This document shows, piece after piece, positions 20,374 to 31,038 of a stretch of DNA of 64,000 bases. Numbering within the stretch: the first letter of the stretch is position 1; each line of letters starts with the position of its first letter. The DNA is taken from positions 1,426,001 to 1,490,000 of the forward strand of contig NC_083509.1 in the NCBI RefSeq assembly GCF_032362555.1. The letters are read 5' to 3'. Source of the DNA: Amyelois transitella (Eukaryota; Arthropoda; Insecta; Lepidoptera; Pyralidae). Both the position numbers and the translations under genes were made by a program. The notes under the pieces are model-generated. The model made no database searches. It saw only the letters and a list, made by a program, of their open reading frames with translations, and was not told the DNA's origin.

Positions 20374-23300
20374 ATGTCGTCTGGAAATCCGGCTTACTCG
20401 CCGTTCTTTGGAGTTATGGGAGCGGCTTCAGCTATAATCTTTAGCGGTATGTACAACTTTTGTTCTGTCCTAATTGAAATGGTCATCTGGTATCACTATC
20501 GATCTTTGTAATAAGTTCCCCTATACAATTTCCTATCCAAAACTAGCGGCGTAGGGAAACATGGCATAAAAATCGATACAAGCAACATCAGGACATGATA
20601 TTTTAGACGTTCTAAATATAGTAGTCGATCGACCGCGCCTTTCGATTCCCAGAGCCCTATTTGAATATGAATGTCTGAGATGATTTCATTGTGATTATTA
20701 TTCTAGTTTGATTTTGACAAATACCTTCATGAAGTTGAGTTAGCGAGATAAATCGATTTTTATGCCAAATGAATGGGGGCGTAGGTTTTCTCCGGTGAAT
20801 AATACAGTCATGTGATTTATAATTTGTTGGGGTTTTTGTTGCGATACGGTTGGCAGCACTGTGTAAATGTCATGCACACACTACATTGATTGTGAAACCA
20901 TGAAATGAAATGAGAAAGGGTTTTGATCACGAAAAGAACGTTCTTTTGTGACAAATTTTCAATGTATTAACCAAATTCATATCATCACCATCTCATGACC
21001 TAAATCACGTGATTGATCAGCTGATAAGTGATGCTTTCTTATAAGAATTTGAAGTTCTCAAGTACCTGACTTGAACAATTATTTGTATTATAATTCTTAT
21101 TTATTATATTGAAATAAATATTTGGTAGTCTTATTAATTAGAAAATTTTCTACCGCCCATGGGTACATATTTAATCAGACTTATCATTATTTTTGTACAT
21201 AATTGTGGCAGAAAGTTAATTAATTTCATAAACTTATGTTGACCACATTTATTATCAATCCAATGTTTCAAAATAGGTATTGTAATTCTCACTAACTTAT
21301 TAATCAAGTGGATCACAATTATTCTCCCTTTATACATAAAAGCTTATGTTACTCATACTTTTTTATGAACATTATACTATTCTCTATGATAAGTCACTCC
21401 TAATAGTTCTTCCAAAACAATTTACATAATATTTTATAGACTATACAAATTGGCCTACATAAAAATGCATGCTCCCGTCATTGGTTATCAACTGATAACA
21501 CAAACTGTTAAATAAATACACTTAGACATGCAGTGAAATATCTGTGTAAATACTTATTACAAAAGACTATTTACAGTAAGAATATTATAGTAAAGAACCC
21601 AGTACCTTTATATAGATGCAGATAAGTATAGTAATTACTATACCTTTTTTTTCTTGTCTTAGTCCTGGTTACACATTTACCTCTCTGGAGAGGAGTCTGG
21701 GAATGACCTATTATGATTTTAGTATACCTAATAGGTCAACAATAATTTTGAACTTTGATTTTGTAGGACAACTCTTGAATTTAAAATATCAATGTCTTAT
21801 CTACCTGATTTCACTAATCTTTTGTGCGACAATAATAATTATACAATATCATTGGATCTATGGGACAAGAAGCACAGTCGTCTAACTAAATAAATTAAGA
21901 ACATTGTACAATCAACTTTTCTTTCGCCATTTTACATAATAATGGCAAGGCATAGTATAAAAGACAAAATTAAATCTTCCCAGACATTTTCTGTATCAAA
22001 ATGACAATGGTTGATTATATACATAGACCTTAAACATTTGTATGATATTGTACTGCTAGTGTAGTTAAAAATATTCTTTCTAGAAACTGTAATATATATG
22101 GTAGCGACTAAAATAATTCACTTTAGCATAGGACTGTGCATTACATTTCTTTATCCATATATGTATGTACAATCCATACATACACATGTAATAACTTTCT
22201 CCCTTACAAGATAGACAGAGTAGTGGCTCTGTCTTATCTAAGTATGGCCTTCAGTCTATGATGTAATGAGTTACAAGGCCACATTAACCAGAATCACTCT
22301 ATGTGAATGAAGTCAGTGACAGGTTGCTAGACCCGTGCCTTCAAAACAAAACCTTAGTTTATTAGCTAAATTATTATTATTATATATATTATTATTAAGT
22401 ACCTAAATTACTGCATTCTGTACATATATTTAACTCAATCCTTATAATTTTCCAGCGCTGGGAGCGGCATATGGTACCGCCAAGTCAGGTACGGGTATCG
22501 CAGCCATGTCGGTGATGCGGCCCGAGCTGATCATGAAGTCCATCATCCCCGTCGTCATGGCGGGTATTATAGCCATCTACGGGCTGGTCGTAGCTGTCCT
22601 GATTGCGGGTGCCTTGGATGAATCAAATTACTCCCTATACAAGTTAGTATTCAAAATTAATTATTCGTATATTCATACTTTATAGATTTGATATTTTGTT
22701 GTAATGAAACTACTCAAAATAGCTTTACCAATTTTGATAAATTAGAGTCTACACTAACGGTACACATTGTTTTTCCTTCCTATGGAGCAAAGTCAATGAG
22801 AATGCAGCTTGCTTGATTTGAATTTGTGCAGGCAGACCCTTACAATCAATAGGAGTAGACAGAGCTAACAGTCTTGAAAAGACTGAAATGTTCATATGTA
22901 TGTATGATGGAATTGGGATTCAGATTGTGACAGGTTGCTAGTCCATCGTCTAAAGGAATCCCAAGTTTATTACCCTTTTCTTTGATTGACTTTTACAAAC
23001 TGAATGGGAAGTGAAAGCTCAGTGTAAAACCAAATTCATGTAAGATATTCTATGGTTCATATTTCCTTGAAATTTACACTCTTTTGATTTGATTGCATGA
23101 ATTATTAGAGATAATAAACTATCATCAATCTTATTATATAAGATCACAGAATGTCAAAAGATTCTGATAGTACTTTTTGCTACTTATAAAAAATTAAGAA
23201 CATTTTGCTTGTCCATCAATTGTCACATTTTATGAATGGACTACACTTACTTATACTTGATTAAGGTTTTATTGGAAAACAAGTCAACTATGTTATTTAT

Positions 23301-23587
23301 AGAAAGTAATTGATCAGTTATCTTACTATAAATATGTTTTCGTTATCACCAGATCCTAAAAATATATTTTTAATCTTTTCAGAGGGTTCATCCACCTGGG
23401 TGCGGGTCTCGCCGTAGGGTTCTCTGGTCTAGCGGCCGGTTTCGCCATAGGCATCGTGGGAGATGCCGGTGTCCGCGGTACTGCACAACAGCCTAGACTA
23501 TTCGTCGGAATGATCCTTATCCTCATTTTCGCCGAAGTATTAGGTCTTTACGGCCTCATTGTCGCCATCTACCTATACACTAAGTAA
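20374..23587 (+). CDS. Vha16-1: V-ATPase 16-kDa proteolipid subunit c (3 exons)
   Basis: Exons 20374-20446, 22456-22642 and 23383-23587 join to 154 codons plus a stop. The start [20 protein letters not shown], the loop [20 protein letters not shown] and the end [10 protein letters not shown] are typical of subunit c. Four membrane segments lie near residues 10-32, 53-76, 90-112 and 127-150; the proton-carrying glutamate is E138 in [12 protein letters not shown]. The protein forms the rotating c-ring of the V0 sector, which moves protons into lysosomes, endosomes and, in moth midgut, across the apical membrane. The second donor is the less usual GTTAGT. Polyadenylation signals lie at 24328 and 24698. 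Promoter and intron-1 E-boxes suggest control by MITF/TFEB-type factors, which is an inference. Confidence 0.97.
20807..21013 (+). promoter_or_regulatory. Two M-box/CLEAR-like E-boxes in intron 1 of the V-ATPase gene
   Basis: GTCATGTGAT lies at 20807-20816 and ATCACGTGAT at 21004-21013. The second contains the full TCACGTGA core bound by MITF/TFEB-type bHLH-zip factors, which are known to control V-ATPase genes in flies and mammals. A CAGCTG E-box and a GATAAG follow at once. Binding is not shown here. Confidence 0.45.
22850..23030 (-). mobile_element. R1 repeat, partial
   Basis: AGACAGAGCTAACAGTCTTG, AAAGACTGAAA and TGACAGGTTGCTAGTCCATC are seen, with a TATGTATG run inside, in intron 2 of the V-ATPase gene. 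A second, weak scrap lies at 22190-22350 in intron 1. Confidence 0.6.
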
Positions 23588-24327
23588 ATGTACATAGCAC
23601 GCTCATCTCCCGTCGCCATTGCTCCGAGTTTCTATGCCGTGCCGTCGGGATCTGCTCACGAGTCGCGCACAGGGACGTCGTCGCCGGTAGCGAAAAAACC
23701 CGCATAGGAGCTCGGAGCACCCTGTATAGAACACACTTGTTGAGTACTTCAAATGATATATTTCTATTTTCGCGTCAACTCCCGCGCGGCGCCGCCTCGA
23801 TGCTGCGGCCGCGTCGCGCCACGAGTCGTGAAATATACAAATATATTTCTCTATTTTATAAACGAATCAACTATTCGAAACCCTTATCACACGCTACCGC
23901 GCGATGACACTTAACTTTTAATTTAATTTATTGCAGTCTTATTTCATTTTTCGGTGACAGGGGGACTCAGCTTCACCTATCGACATATCAACCTTATTTG
24001 CGCGTTCCAATCTCCGCGAATACGTCATACAATCTGATATCACTTCTAGATTATTTTAGCGTTAAGGCGAAACTAATTTACAGTTAGAGTAGGAATTTAT
24101 GTCCAAGAGAAGTTATCTTAACATAATTTATGAACAGTTAAACCCCCAGGTACTGTGTACCAGTATTTGATTGCGAGATAAGGTCAAACCTGGCTTATGT
24201 ATTATTGCTAAATAGCTTTCAGTGTTATAGTGGACGAATGTATCCTAAACTGTTTGACCCACGAATGTTAATCGTTTCTCAAGTGGCTAAACAGCGGTCA
24301 CAAATATTGTATTGCCAGGAATCAATG

Positions 24328-24703
24328 AATAAACATGATTTGTACATTCCATACTTTTTGTTTCTACTTTATTTATTGTTTTGTGTTTTATTTTATTTTC
24401 CTTTTTTCGAACGAAAGTATTAAAATGGTAAAAATAATATTAAGCTTAGCCAGATGCTTACATGACTTATAATATGACAGTGTCGTAATCAAAGTATTTA
24501 TATAGTAATGGTACATTTCTGACAATTTATAATGTGAAAATATTTCAAATATATTTATTCTGTATACCTCATAGTCGAAATGATGTTTGAATGATTATAA
24601 AATTGGTAAGTAAATACATCTAGGTAAAATTGTATTTTTATTTTAGGTTCATGTTAGAGAATGTTATAATCTTTGGTGTTATTGAATGAATTGTGTTAAT
24701 AAA
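24328..24703 (+). terminator. Alternative poly(A) signals of the V-ATPase subunit c mRNA
   Basis: AATAAA occurs at 24328-24333 and again at 24698-24703, about 740 and 1,110 bases after the stop. The first 250 bases of the 3' UTR (23588-23840) are GC-rich and free of recognised repeats, then turn AT-rich. Which site is used is unknown. Confidence 0.5.
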
Positions 24704-24925
24704 ATATTTTAAAAACAACTTCTTTAAAAATGGACTTAGTTTTTCTATTGAATCCATTTAGTTTCAGTATATTTTGATTTAAACGCCTGGTATGAAAGAG
24801 TTATTTAGTTTGAATATTTTGATCCAGGTTCCGAAGTACCAAAAGACACAAGGGTGTCTTTGTGGTCCTTCAGAACATAAATAAGGCCATGTATCACATC
24901 AGTGTAAGCTGTGGCCCAGCAAATG

Positions 24926-25690
24926 TTAGTAATTTAATATAAATCGCATTGTGGTGGTACAACTTGAAGAAATATCAGCTTTCCGGACAAGGGAAAAATT
25001 ATTATTGTATTTTTCTTTGTAACAACTCAACTGCAGCACCGATTTTATGTAAGCCTTCAGGAGTAATATAGGTTTTCTGTAAAATATCACGGAAGCAAAG
25101 TACAGTACTGTGAAAAGGAGTAAGTACCTGCGCCTTTTTAAATACATGTTCTAAAGACGCGTCCATGCTGGCCTGGTAGCTAATAAAATCAAGTTTATGC
25201 CATGTGTTTCTCTTACCATGCAGATTGTAAAAGTCAGTCAAGGGAAAGACTAAAAAAGTATTGATTCTTTTTCTGTCACTTTAATTTTAATTCCATTATT
25301 AAGCCATACAGCTGTTCAAGACTTGGGTATAAACTTGTAACTTGTCAATCTATCACCAAATAGCTGACCGTGGCCTATCAGACTTTACAAGACTATTGGC
25401 TCTGTCTACCCCGCAAGGGATATAGACGTGATCATATGTTTGTTTGTATGCATGTATCGACATGAACTAGGAATCCCAATCCACCAAAAACTTACTATTT
25501 TGGAATCTACAAATTATTATTTATGTCGATTAAGAATGATGTTGGTGAAATCTATGAAAGTGTACATAAAGTTAATACAGTCAAGGTTCGTAAGGTTCTT
25601 TCCTTTTATTTCTTTTTATTATATTTTTCTATGACGCGAAAAATGTAGTCTCTACCTACCCCTCCAAAAAGGGAGCGTGATTTTAAGTAC
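24926..25690. other. Repeat-derived interval before OST3
   Basis: A reverse-strand open frame of 79 codons lies at 25002-25241 (DASLEHVFKKAQ ... KIGAAVELLQRKIQ). Its first third matches the TTGACTGACTTTTACAATCT block common next to R1 copies. A GT/AG pair could join two pieces at about 25079 and 25130, but I recognise no family. An R1 copy lies at 25290-25450 (+) and a LINE 3' tail at about 25640-25690. I treat the frame as probably non-genic. Confidence 0.4.
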
Positions 25691-25874
25691 TTTTGTAAAG
25701 CCAAAATTGTGTACAACTAAACGCAACAAAACACGTCAGTAAATTTTGACGTGTCCCTCTCCCTACTGTCAAAGCCGTTGAGTTGTCAATTTGTCACTTC
25801 TTGAGTTTGTTGTATTGTGAATATAATTTCTAAAATCTAATTTCTCAAATAATAGTATAAGAAATAGAATAGTT

Positions 25875-28800
25875 ATGAAATACTTAGGTTTACTGTGTCT
25901 GGCTATAATAATAAATTACAATGCAGGACACGCGCAAGTTCGCACGAAAGGGGTAAGTTAGTCAGTCACTAACCGGCTATCCTCACAATTTCACTGATCT
26001 TAATTAATACGAGAATATCCTTTCAGGCGGACGAGAAGATTTCGCAGTTGACTGACATGACGGCTAAGAAGTCTATAATTCCGTTGAACTTGAGTAAATT
26101 TAAGGAGTATGTGAAGAACCCACCAAGGGATTATTCGTTCATCATTATGTTTACTGCAATGGCACCGTCCCGGCGCTGCGCTATTTGCCAGCACGTTTAC
26201 GACGAGTACTTGATTGTGGCAAACTCATTTAGGTTTTCCCCATCATACACTAATAAACTGTTCTTTGGAATGGTTGATTTTGATGAGGGATCAGACATCT
26301 TCCAAATGGTATGTACCTCTATTTAAGTTTTCTTGAATGTTTGAATAGAAAGTATGATAAAGAGAGTTTGGGAGGAGTTTTAGTAGGTACATAGAGTGGA
26401 GATTCCTTCTTACTTTGAACTGTGTCCCAATTAATTTGACTCCTCAAAACTTTGAAGAGTACCTAATGCATTTGTTGGTTTTTTTTTTATTTTATTATTT
26501 AGTTGCATCTTCTTAGTTGTGGTTATAAATGGTTGTTTTTTACTCTAAACAAATGCTTGCTTATATTTTTATTCTTGCTTTACATCATTATAAAGCATTT
26601 CTTTTGTAGCCCCACAAGGCACAAACAATGGTATTTTATTCACTACTACTACTCACACAATTGTTCAATTATTTATAAATATTTCAATACATTTTTTAAT
26701 TTGATTTTAAACAAAATTTTCAGCTTCGTCTCAACACTGCCCCGGTTATCATGCACTTCCCAGCCAAAGGCAAGCCAAAGCCTGCTGACACCATGGACTT
26801 TGAGAGGGCGGGAATCCATGCAGAAGCTATAGCTAAGTGGATCCAAGACAGAACTGATCATCAGGTTTGTATAAGTTAAATCAACTAATCCACTATAGGT
26901 TTGCGGACAGAGGATAGATGCATATTACTTCCAGTGATGCTGTATTTCTCGCAAGGAGGCCACATGGTCTTCCATACATATATACATACATAAAATCACG
27001 CCTCTTTCCCGGAGGGGTAGGCAGAGACTACCTCTTTCCACTTGCCACGATCACTGCATACTTCCTTTGCTTCATCCACATTCATAACTCTCTTCATGCA
27101 AGCTCGGCGGTTTCGGGTACTTTTGACCTGACCCTTTACCAGGACGTCCTTAATTTGATCAAGATATGTTCGTCTAGGTCTTCCCACCCCTACCTTTCCC
27201 TCCACACTCTCCATGTATATCTGCTTAGTCAACCTGTTTTCATTCATCCTCTCCATATAAATATAAATATAAATATAAATATATACGGGACAAATTACAC
27301 TGATTGAGTTAGCCTCGAAGTAAGTTCGAGACTTGTGTTACGAGATACTAACTCAACGATACTATATTTTATAATAAATACTTATATAGATAAACATCCA
27401 AGACCCAGGCCAATCGGAGAAAGTTCGTTTCTCATCATGCCCTGGCCGGGATTCGAACCCGGGACCCCTGGTGTCACAGACAAGCGCGCTACCGCTGCGC
27501 CACAGAGGCCGTCAATATGACCGAACCATCTCAACATACCCATTTCTATTCCTGTAACTACATCTTCTTTCACATCACAACATTCCCTTATCACGCTGTG
27601 CCTTATCCGGTCACTCAATTTCACACCCATCACACTCCTTAACCATACTCCTTAACCGTGGTCTTCCATCTTGTGTAGATTGTAAAAAGTTAATCAAATA
27701 AACTTGGGATTCTTCTTTTTGGTGATGGACTAGCAATCTGTCACTATTCTTATCTCAATACATACATAATAATCACATCCATTACCCTTGCAGGAAAGAC
27801 AGAGCCAACAGTCTTAAAAGACTCATAGGCCACATTTAGCTGTTTGGCTTAATGGTAGGATTGAGATTCAAATAGTGATAGTTGCTAGTCTGTCGCCTAA
27901 AAGAAGAATCCCAAGTTTATATGCCTATCCCTTAGTCGCCTTTTACGACATCCATGGGAAAGTGATGGAGTGGTCCTATTCTTTCTTTTCTAATGGTACC
28001 GGAAATCACACGGCACATTAGCTATTAAATAAAGCATGCAAATATTATTCTATATCAACTTCGTCTCTTTCAGATCAGAGTTTTCCGTCCTCCAAACTAC
28101 TCGGGAGCCGTAGCATTTGCAATGCTCTTCATATTAGTAGCGGGATTCCTATATTTACGCAGAAATAACCTCGAGTTCCTTTACAACAAGCAGATGTGGG
28201 CGACCGCTGCCGTCTTCTTCTGTTTCGCTATGGTCTCCGGGCAGATGTGGAACCAGATCAGAGGGCCACCGTTCTATCATAGAACGAAGAACGGCCCCGT
28301 TTATATAAACGGCGGTTCGCACGGTCAATTTGTGTTGGAGAGCTATATCGTAGCTATTTTGAGTATCCTTTTACATAATCTTACTTTTTCGTATGCGGAT
28401 TTTCGGAACATTAGTTCCCATTACTATTTAATAAATAACACAGGTTGTTTACAATATAAAATACTGTGTGTAGGTAAAAATGAAGAAAACTAAAATATAA
28501 AACATAAATTAATCAAAACTTACTGCGTCTTAAGTCATTGTTGTGAAAATTAACAAAAGACGATCGTACTTTTTCGTCTCTTAAAATTTTTACTTTTTTG
28601 TTAGCGGCCAGTGCGGTATTAAACAATACTTTTTTAAACACAGTTATTGAACACGCACGTACATTAGGTACGTATGTATATTTCTGTTACTTGCGCGTTT
28701 AATACCTGTATTAGTTTCAATTTTTAAAATTAGTTACTTTACATGTGTGGGTGTGGATATACTAAACTCGTAGTTGGGGTTTGTTAAAGACAAATAGTAG

Positions 28801-29750
28801 TAACAAAAACTATTAAAGTTTTTATTGTCCTATACCTACTGCATTTTAAATCAATAAAACATTTTTTTGTGGAAGTCCATAGTCTCTGGCTAACCCAATG
28901 GGAGACAGGCGTGATGGTATGTAGATATGTATGTGCTGCATTTTCGTGTGACGCTAAATTTAAATTAAGTACTTTGGTGTTTGAAAGTTTTTTATTTGGT
29001 GTCTTTTCCAAGCAAAAGCTAGTGAGCAATAAATAAGTGTTGGGTTAAGTTTTTTATTTGGGGTTTTTTTCCAAGCAAAAGCTAGTGAGCAATAAATAAG
29101 TTATAATTATGTTGATAATGGAAAATCTAAAAAAAAATATTCCTTAACCCAATCTCAAGATGGTGCCGTGGTCGTCGGTATGATCTTAATGATAGAAGCC
29201 GCTGGAGGTGTGAAGAGTTGCGACATAGCGCGGACACAGGCGGAGGGAAAGAGACGGAGGTTCCAGTCTGTAGTCGGTCTCGTTCTAGTTTGCGTGTTCT
29301 TCTCACTTCTACTCTCTGTGTTCAGAGCTAAGACCCAAGGGTACCCTTACAGGTATTGTTTTTGTTCTTATTGGTGCCGTGTGGTTTCCGGCAATTTAGA
29401 ATAGGACTACTCTCTCTCTCATCTCATTTCCCACGGATGTCGTAAAAGGAGACTAAAGGCTAATAAACTTGGGATTCTTCTAGTCGGCGATGGGCTAGCA
29501 ACCTGTCACTTATTTGAATGTGGTCTTCAAGACTGTTGGGTCTTTCTACCCCGCAAGGTATATAGACGTGATTACATGTATGTATGTTGAAAAGTACAAC
29601 ACAATATAGGTAGATAGTTGTAGTAGTCATGTGGTTCTTGGCAGAATTAAATACACTCCTTTTATATTGAATGCATTTAAGTAATTTTTATCTTTTTTGT
29701 ATACAGATTTAAAGTATACTTTCCTTTGTTTCAGCTTCCTGTTCAAGTAA
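25875..29750 (+). CDS. Ostgamma: OST3/OST6 (TUSC3/MAGT1-type) oligosaccharyltransferase subunit (6 exons)
   Basis: Exons: 25875-25952, 26027-26308, 26724-26864, 28074-28362, 29160-29352, 29735-29750; 332 codons. It has a signal peptide ([20 protein letters not shown]), a luminal thioredoxin-like domain (about 27-165) with the redox motif CAIC at residues 77-80, then four membrane segments (about 178-196, 206-224, 253-275, 292-309) and the conserved end GYPYSFLFK. The family is a subunit of the ER complex that transfers glycans to Asn; its CxxC forms mixed disulfides with nascent proteins. Magnesium transport has also been claimed for mammalian members. The last exon codes for only five residues and the stop. 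Introns hold a nested SINE-in-LINE, R1 copies and a 63-base tandem duplication. The donor of exon 4 (GTATCC) is weak. Confidence 0.96.
26982..27254 (-). mobile_element. LINE 3' end (C-terminal ORF2 fragment), left part
   Basis: The minus strand reads [18 protein letters not shown], then [16 protein letters not shown], then [20 protein letters not shown] to SAYPSGKEA. This is the end of a reverse-transcriptase polyprotein of the type that finishes with a [11 protein letters not shown] block. A TACATACATA tail closes the element at the left. The gene continues at 27512-27660 after an inserted SINE. Confidence 0.8.
27257..27511 (-). mobile_element. R2 SINE nested in the LINE
   Basis: A reverse R2 copy with intact boxes (GGGATTCGAACCCGGGACCC, CGCTGCGCCACAGAGGCCGT). 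It interrupts the LINE frame between LRWFGH and MERMNENR. A five-unit ATAAAT tail lies at its left end. Confidence 0.85.
27512..27660 (-). mobile_element. LINE 3' end, right part
   Basis: The reverse frame [36 protein letters not shown] is continuous in sense with the part at 26982-27254 once the SINE is set aside. The 5' part of the LINE is missing, so this is a dead-on-arrival copy. Confidence 0.75.
27762..28017 (-). mobile_element. R1 repeat, full length
   Basis: It runs from AATAATCACATCCATTACCC to TACCGGAAATCACACGGCAC. It lies in OST3 intron 3, about 55 bases from the acceptor of exon 4. Confidence 0.8.
28985..29110 (+). repeat. Two-unit tandem duplication (~60 bp) in OST3 intron 4
   Basis: AAGTTTTTTATTTGG...TTTTCCAAGCAAAAGCTAGTGAGCAATAAATAAGT occurs twice in a row with small changes. 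It lies 50-170 bases before the exon 5 acceptor, so the second unit could affect branch-point distance. Confidence 0.8.
29374..29588 (+). mobile_element. R1 repeat copy
   Basis: It begins GGTGCCGTGTGGTTTCCGGC just 20 bases past the donor of OST3 exon 5 and ends TATAGACGTGATTACATGTA plus TGTATG. The block CCAAACAGCTGAACG is deleted. Confidence 0.8.
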
Positions 29751-29838
29751 GGTTATCATCGGATAGTGATAATGAGTAAGTAGGATACATTATTCGTCCA
29801 TTTAAGTGTTTAATCGGTGTGCAATTCTTTTATGAAAT

Positions 29839-29844
29839 AATAAA
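29839..29844 (+). terminator. Poly(A) signal of OST3
   Basis: AATAAA lies 89 bases after the stop codon. The facing gene's poly(A) signal is at about 30376, so the two convergent mRNAs need not overlap. Confidence 0.6.
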
Positions 29845-30375
29845 AAGTTGAGAATATGATGTATTTTTTATTTTGTTATGATGAAAATTACTTTAAATGT
29901 GGTCAAAATTTCGTCTTCGAAAACAATTCCAGTAATAATGAAAGTGCTAAATAATTTGCCTGAATCAGTTAATGTCGTAATATAAACTAGCTTGGTAATA
30001 TAAACTAACTAACCCACAGTTTCGCCATCGCGAATTTAGCGTCACCTACAAAAGGTTATTTGCAAATCCTACAGGAACTTTAGTTTTAACCGATATGAAA
30101 GGTATCCTATGACTCTTCAATTCTATAATACAACAGATTTCAAGAAGATTTGTTTAGCAGATAACGTGTGAAGAGGTAACAAACATATATTTGCATTTAT
30201 AATATGTCAAGCTAGGAGATATAAGGGGCAAAGACAGTTGTCTCTTCGAAGTTTGTTTATGAGATATCAAATGGAATCCTCTATTTCTTTCGCTCTAGCT
30301 CTTTGATAGAAAATAATAGCAATACAGGTATAACAAGTGACATAAATTAATAATAAGACCACTAAATTAAAACAA

Positions 30376-30386
30376 TTTATTTTATT
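30376..30386 (-). terminator. Poly(A) signals of the SRD5A3-type gene
   Basis: Two overlapping AATAAA signals read on the minus strand (TTTATTTTATT on the plus strand), about 650 bases beyond the stop codon. The stretch 30387-31038 would then be 3' UTR; it holds no recognised repeat. Confidence 0.5.
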
Positions 30387-31038
30387 CAAAATATGTTTTC
30401 GTTTGACTAATGTAAAATATTGGAGATAAACATTTCTTTTTCTTTATACAATAAATAAAGCCTCTATTTAAAAGTAATAAATATTCTTGTTTACAACATA
30501 TCAGCCTTTTTCGATCAGATTTACCATATTTTTTCTCCTTTCCCCACACTATACACATCATTTTCATATTGTTTTTTCACACGTCTGAAAGAGGGATTTT
30601 ATATTGTATTTTATTCACATTGCGGTCTTAAAATTAGAAGTGGAGCTATAACTTGGCGACCTTTTACAGGCAAGGCCAACAGGTATCTATGTCCACTTTA
30701 CTTAAGATCTTGTCATCCCTACAAAATATTTGAAAATATCTATGCGATTAGAAAAACAGTGGAACAGATAATATATCCATAAACGCAATAATTTTAAATA
30801 AAATACGGTTCTTGACGCGAACAAGAAACTCGGGCAGTTTGTTTTGTTATTGCAATTATTTCGCCAATATTAAAAAGAGGTATTTGGCGTGAAGGCAGAC
30901 AAGTGATTTTTTAATTACATTCATAACGATTTAATATTTTTACGTAGGGCAATATACTCCGTGAACAGATAAATTGTTGGACTGTGCCATTTTTTTATAA
31001 GATTACAAATACGTAATTATAATTTCAGTCTCGTTTTA

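Noticed and set aside
25002-25241. A short minus-strand gene
   Set aside because: Part of the frame matches a dispersed repeat block, there is no recognisable family and no convincing start; kept only as a note.
26918-27307. A 129-codon plus-strand ORF
   Set aside because: It is the antisense of the LINE coding fragment and runs into the SINE tail.
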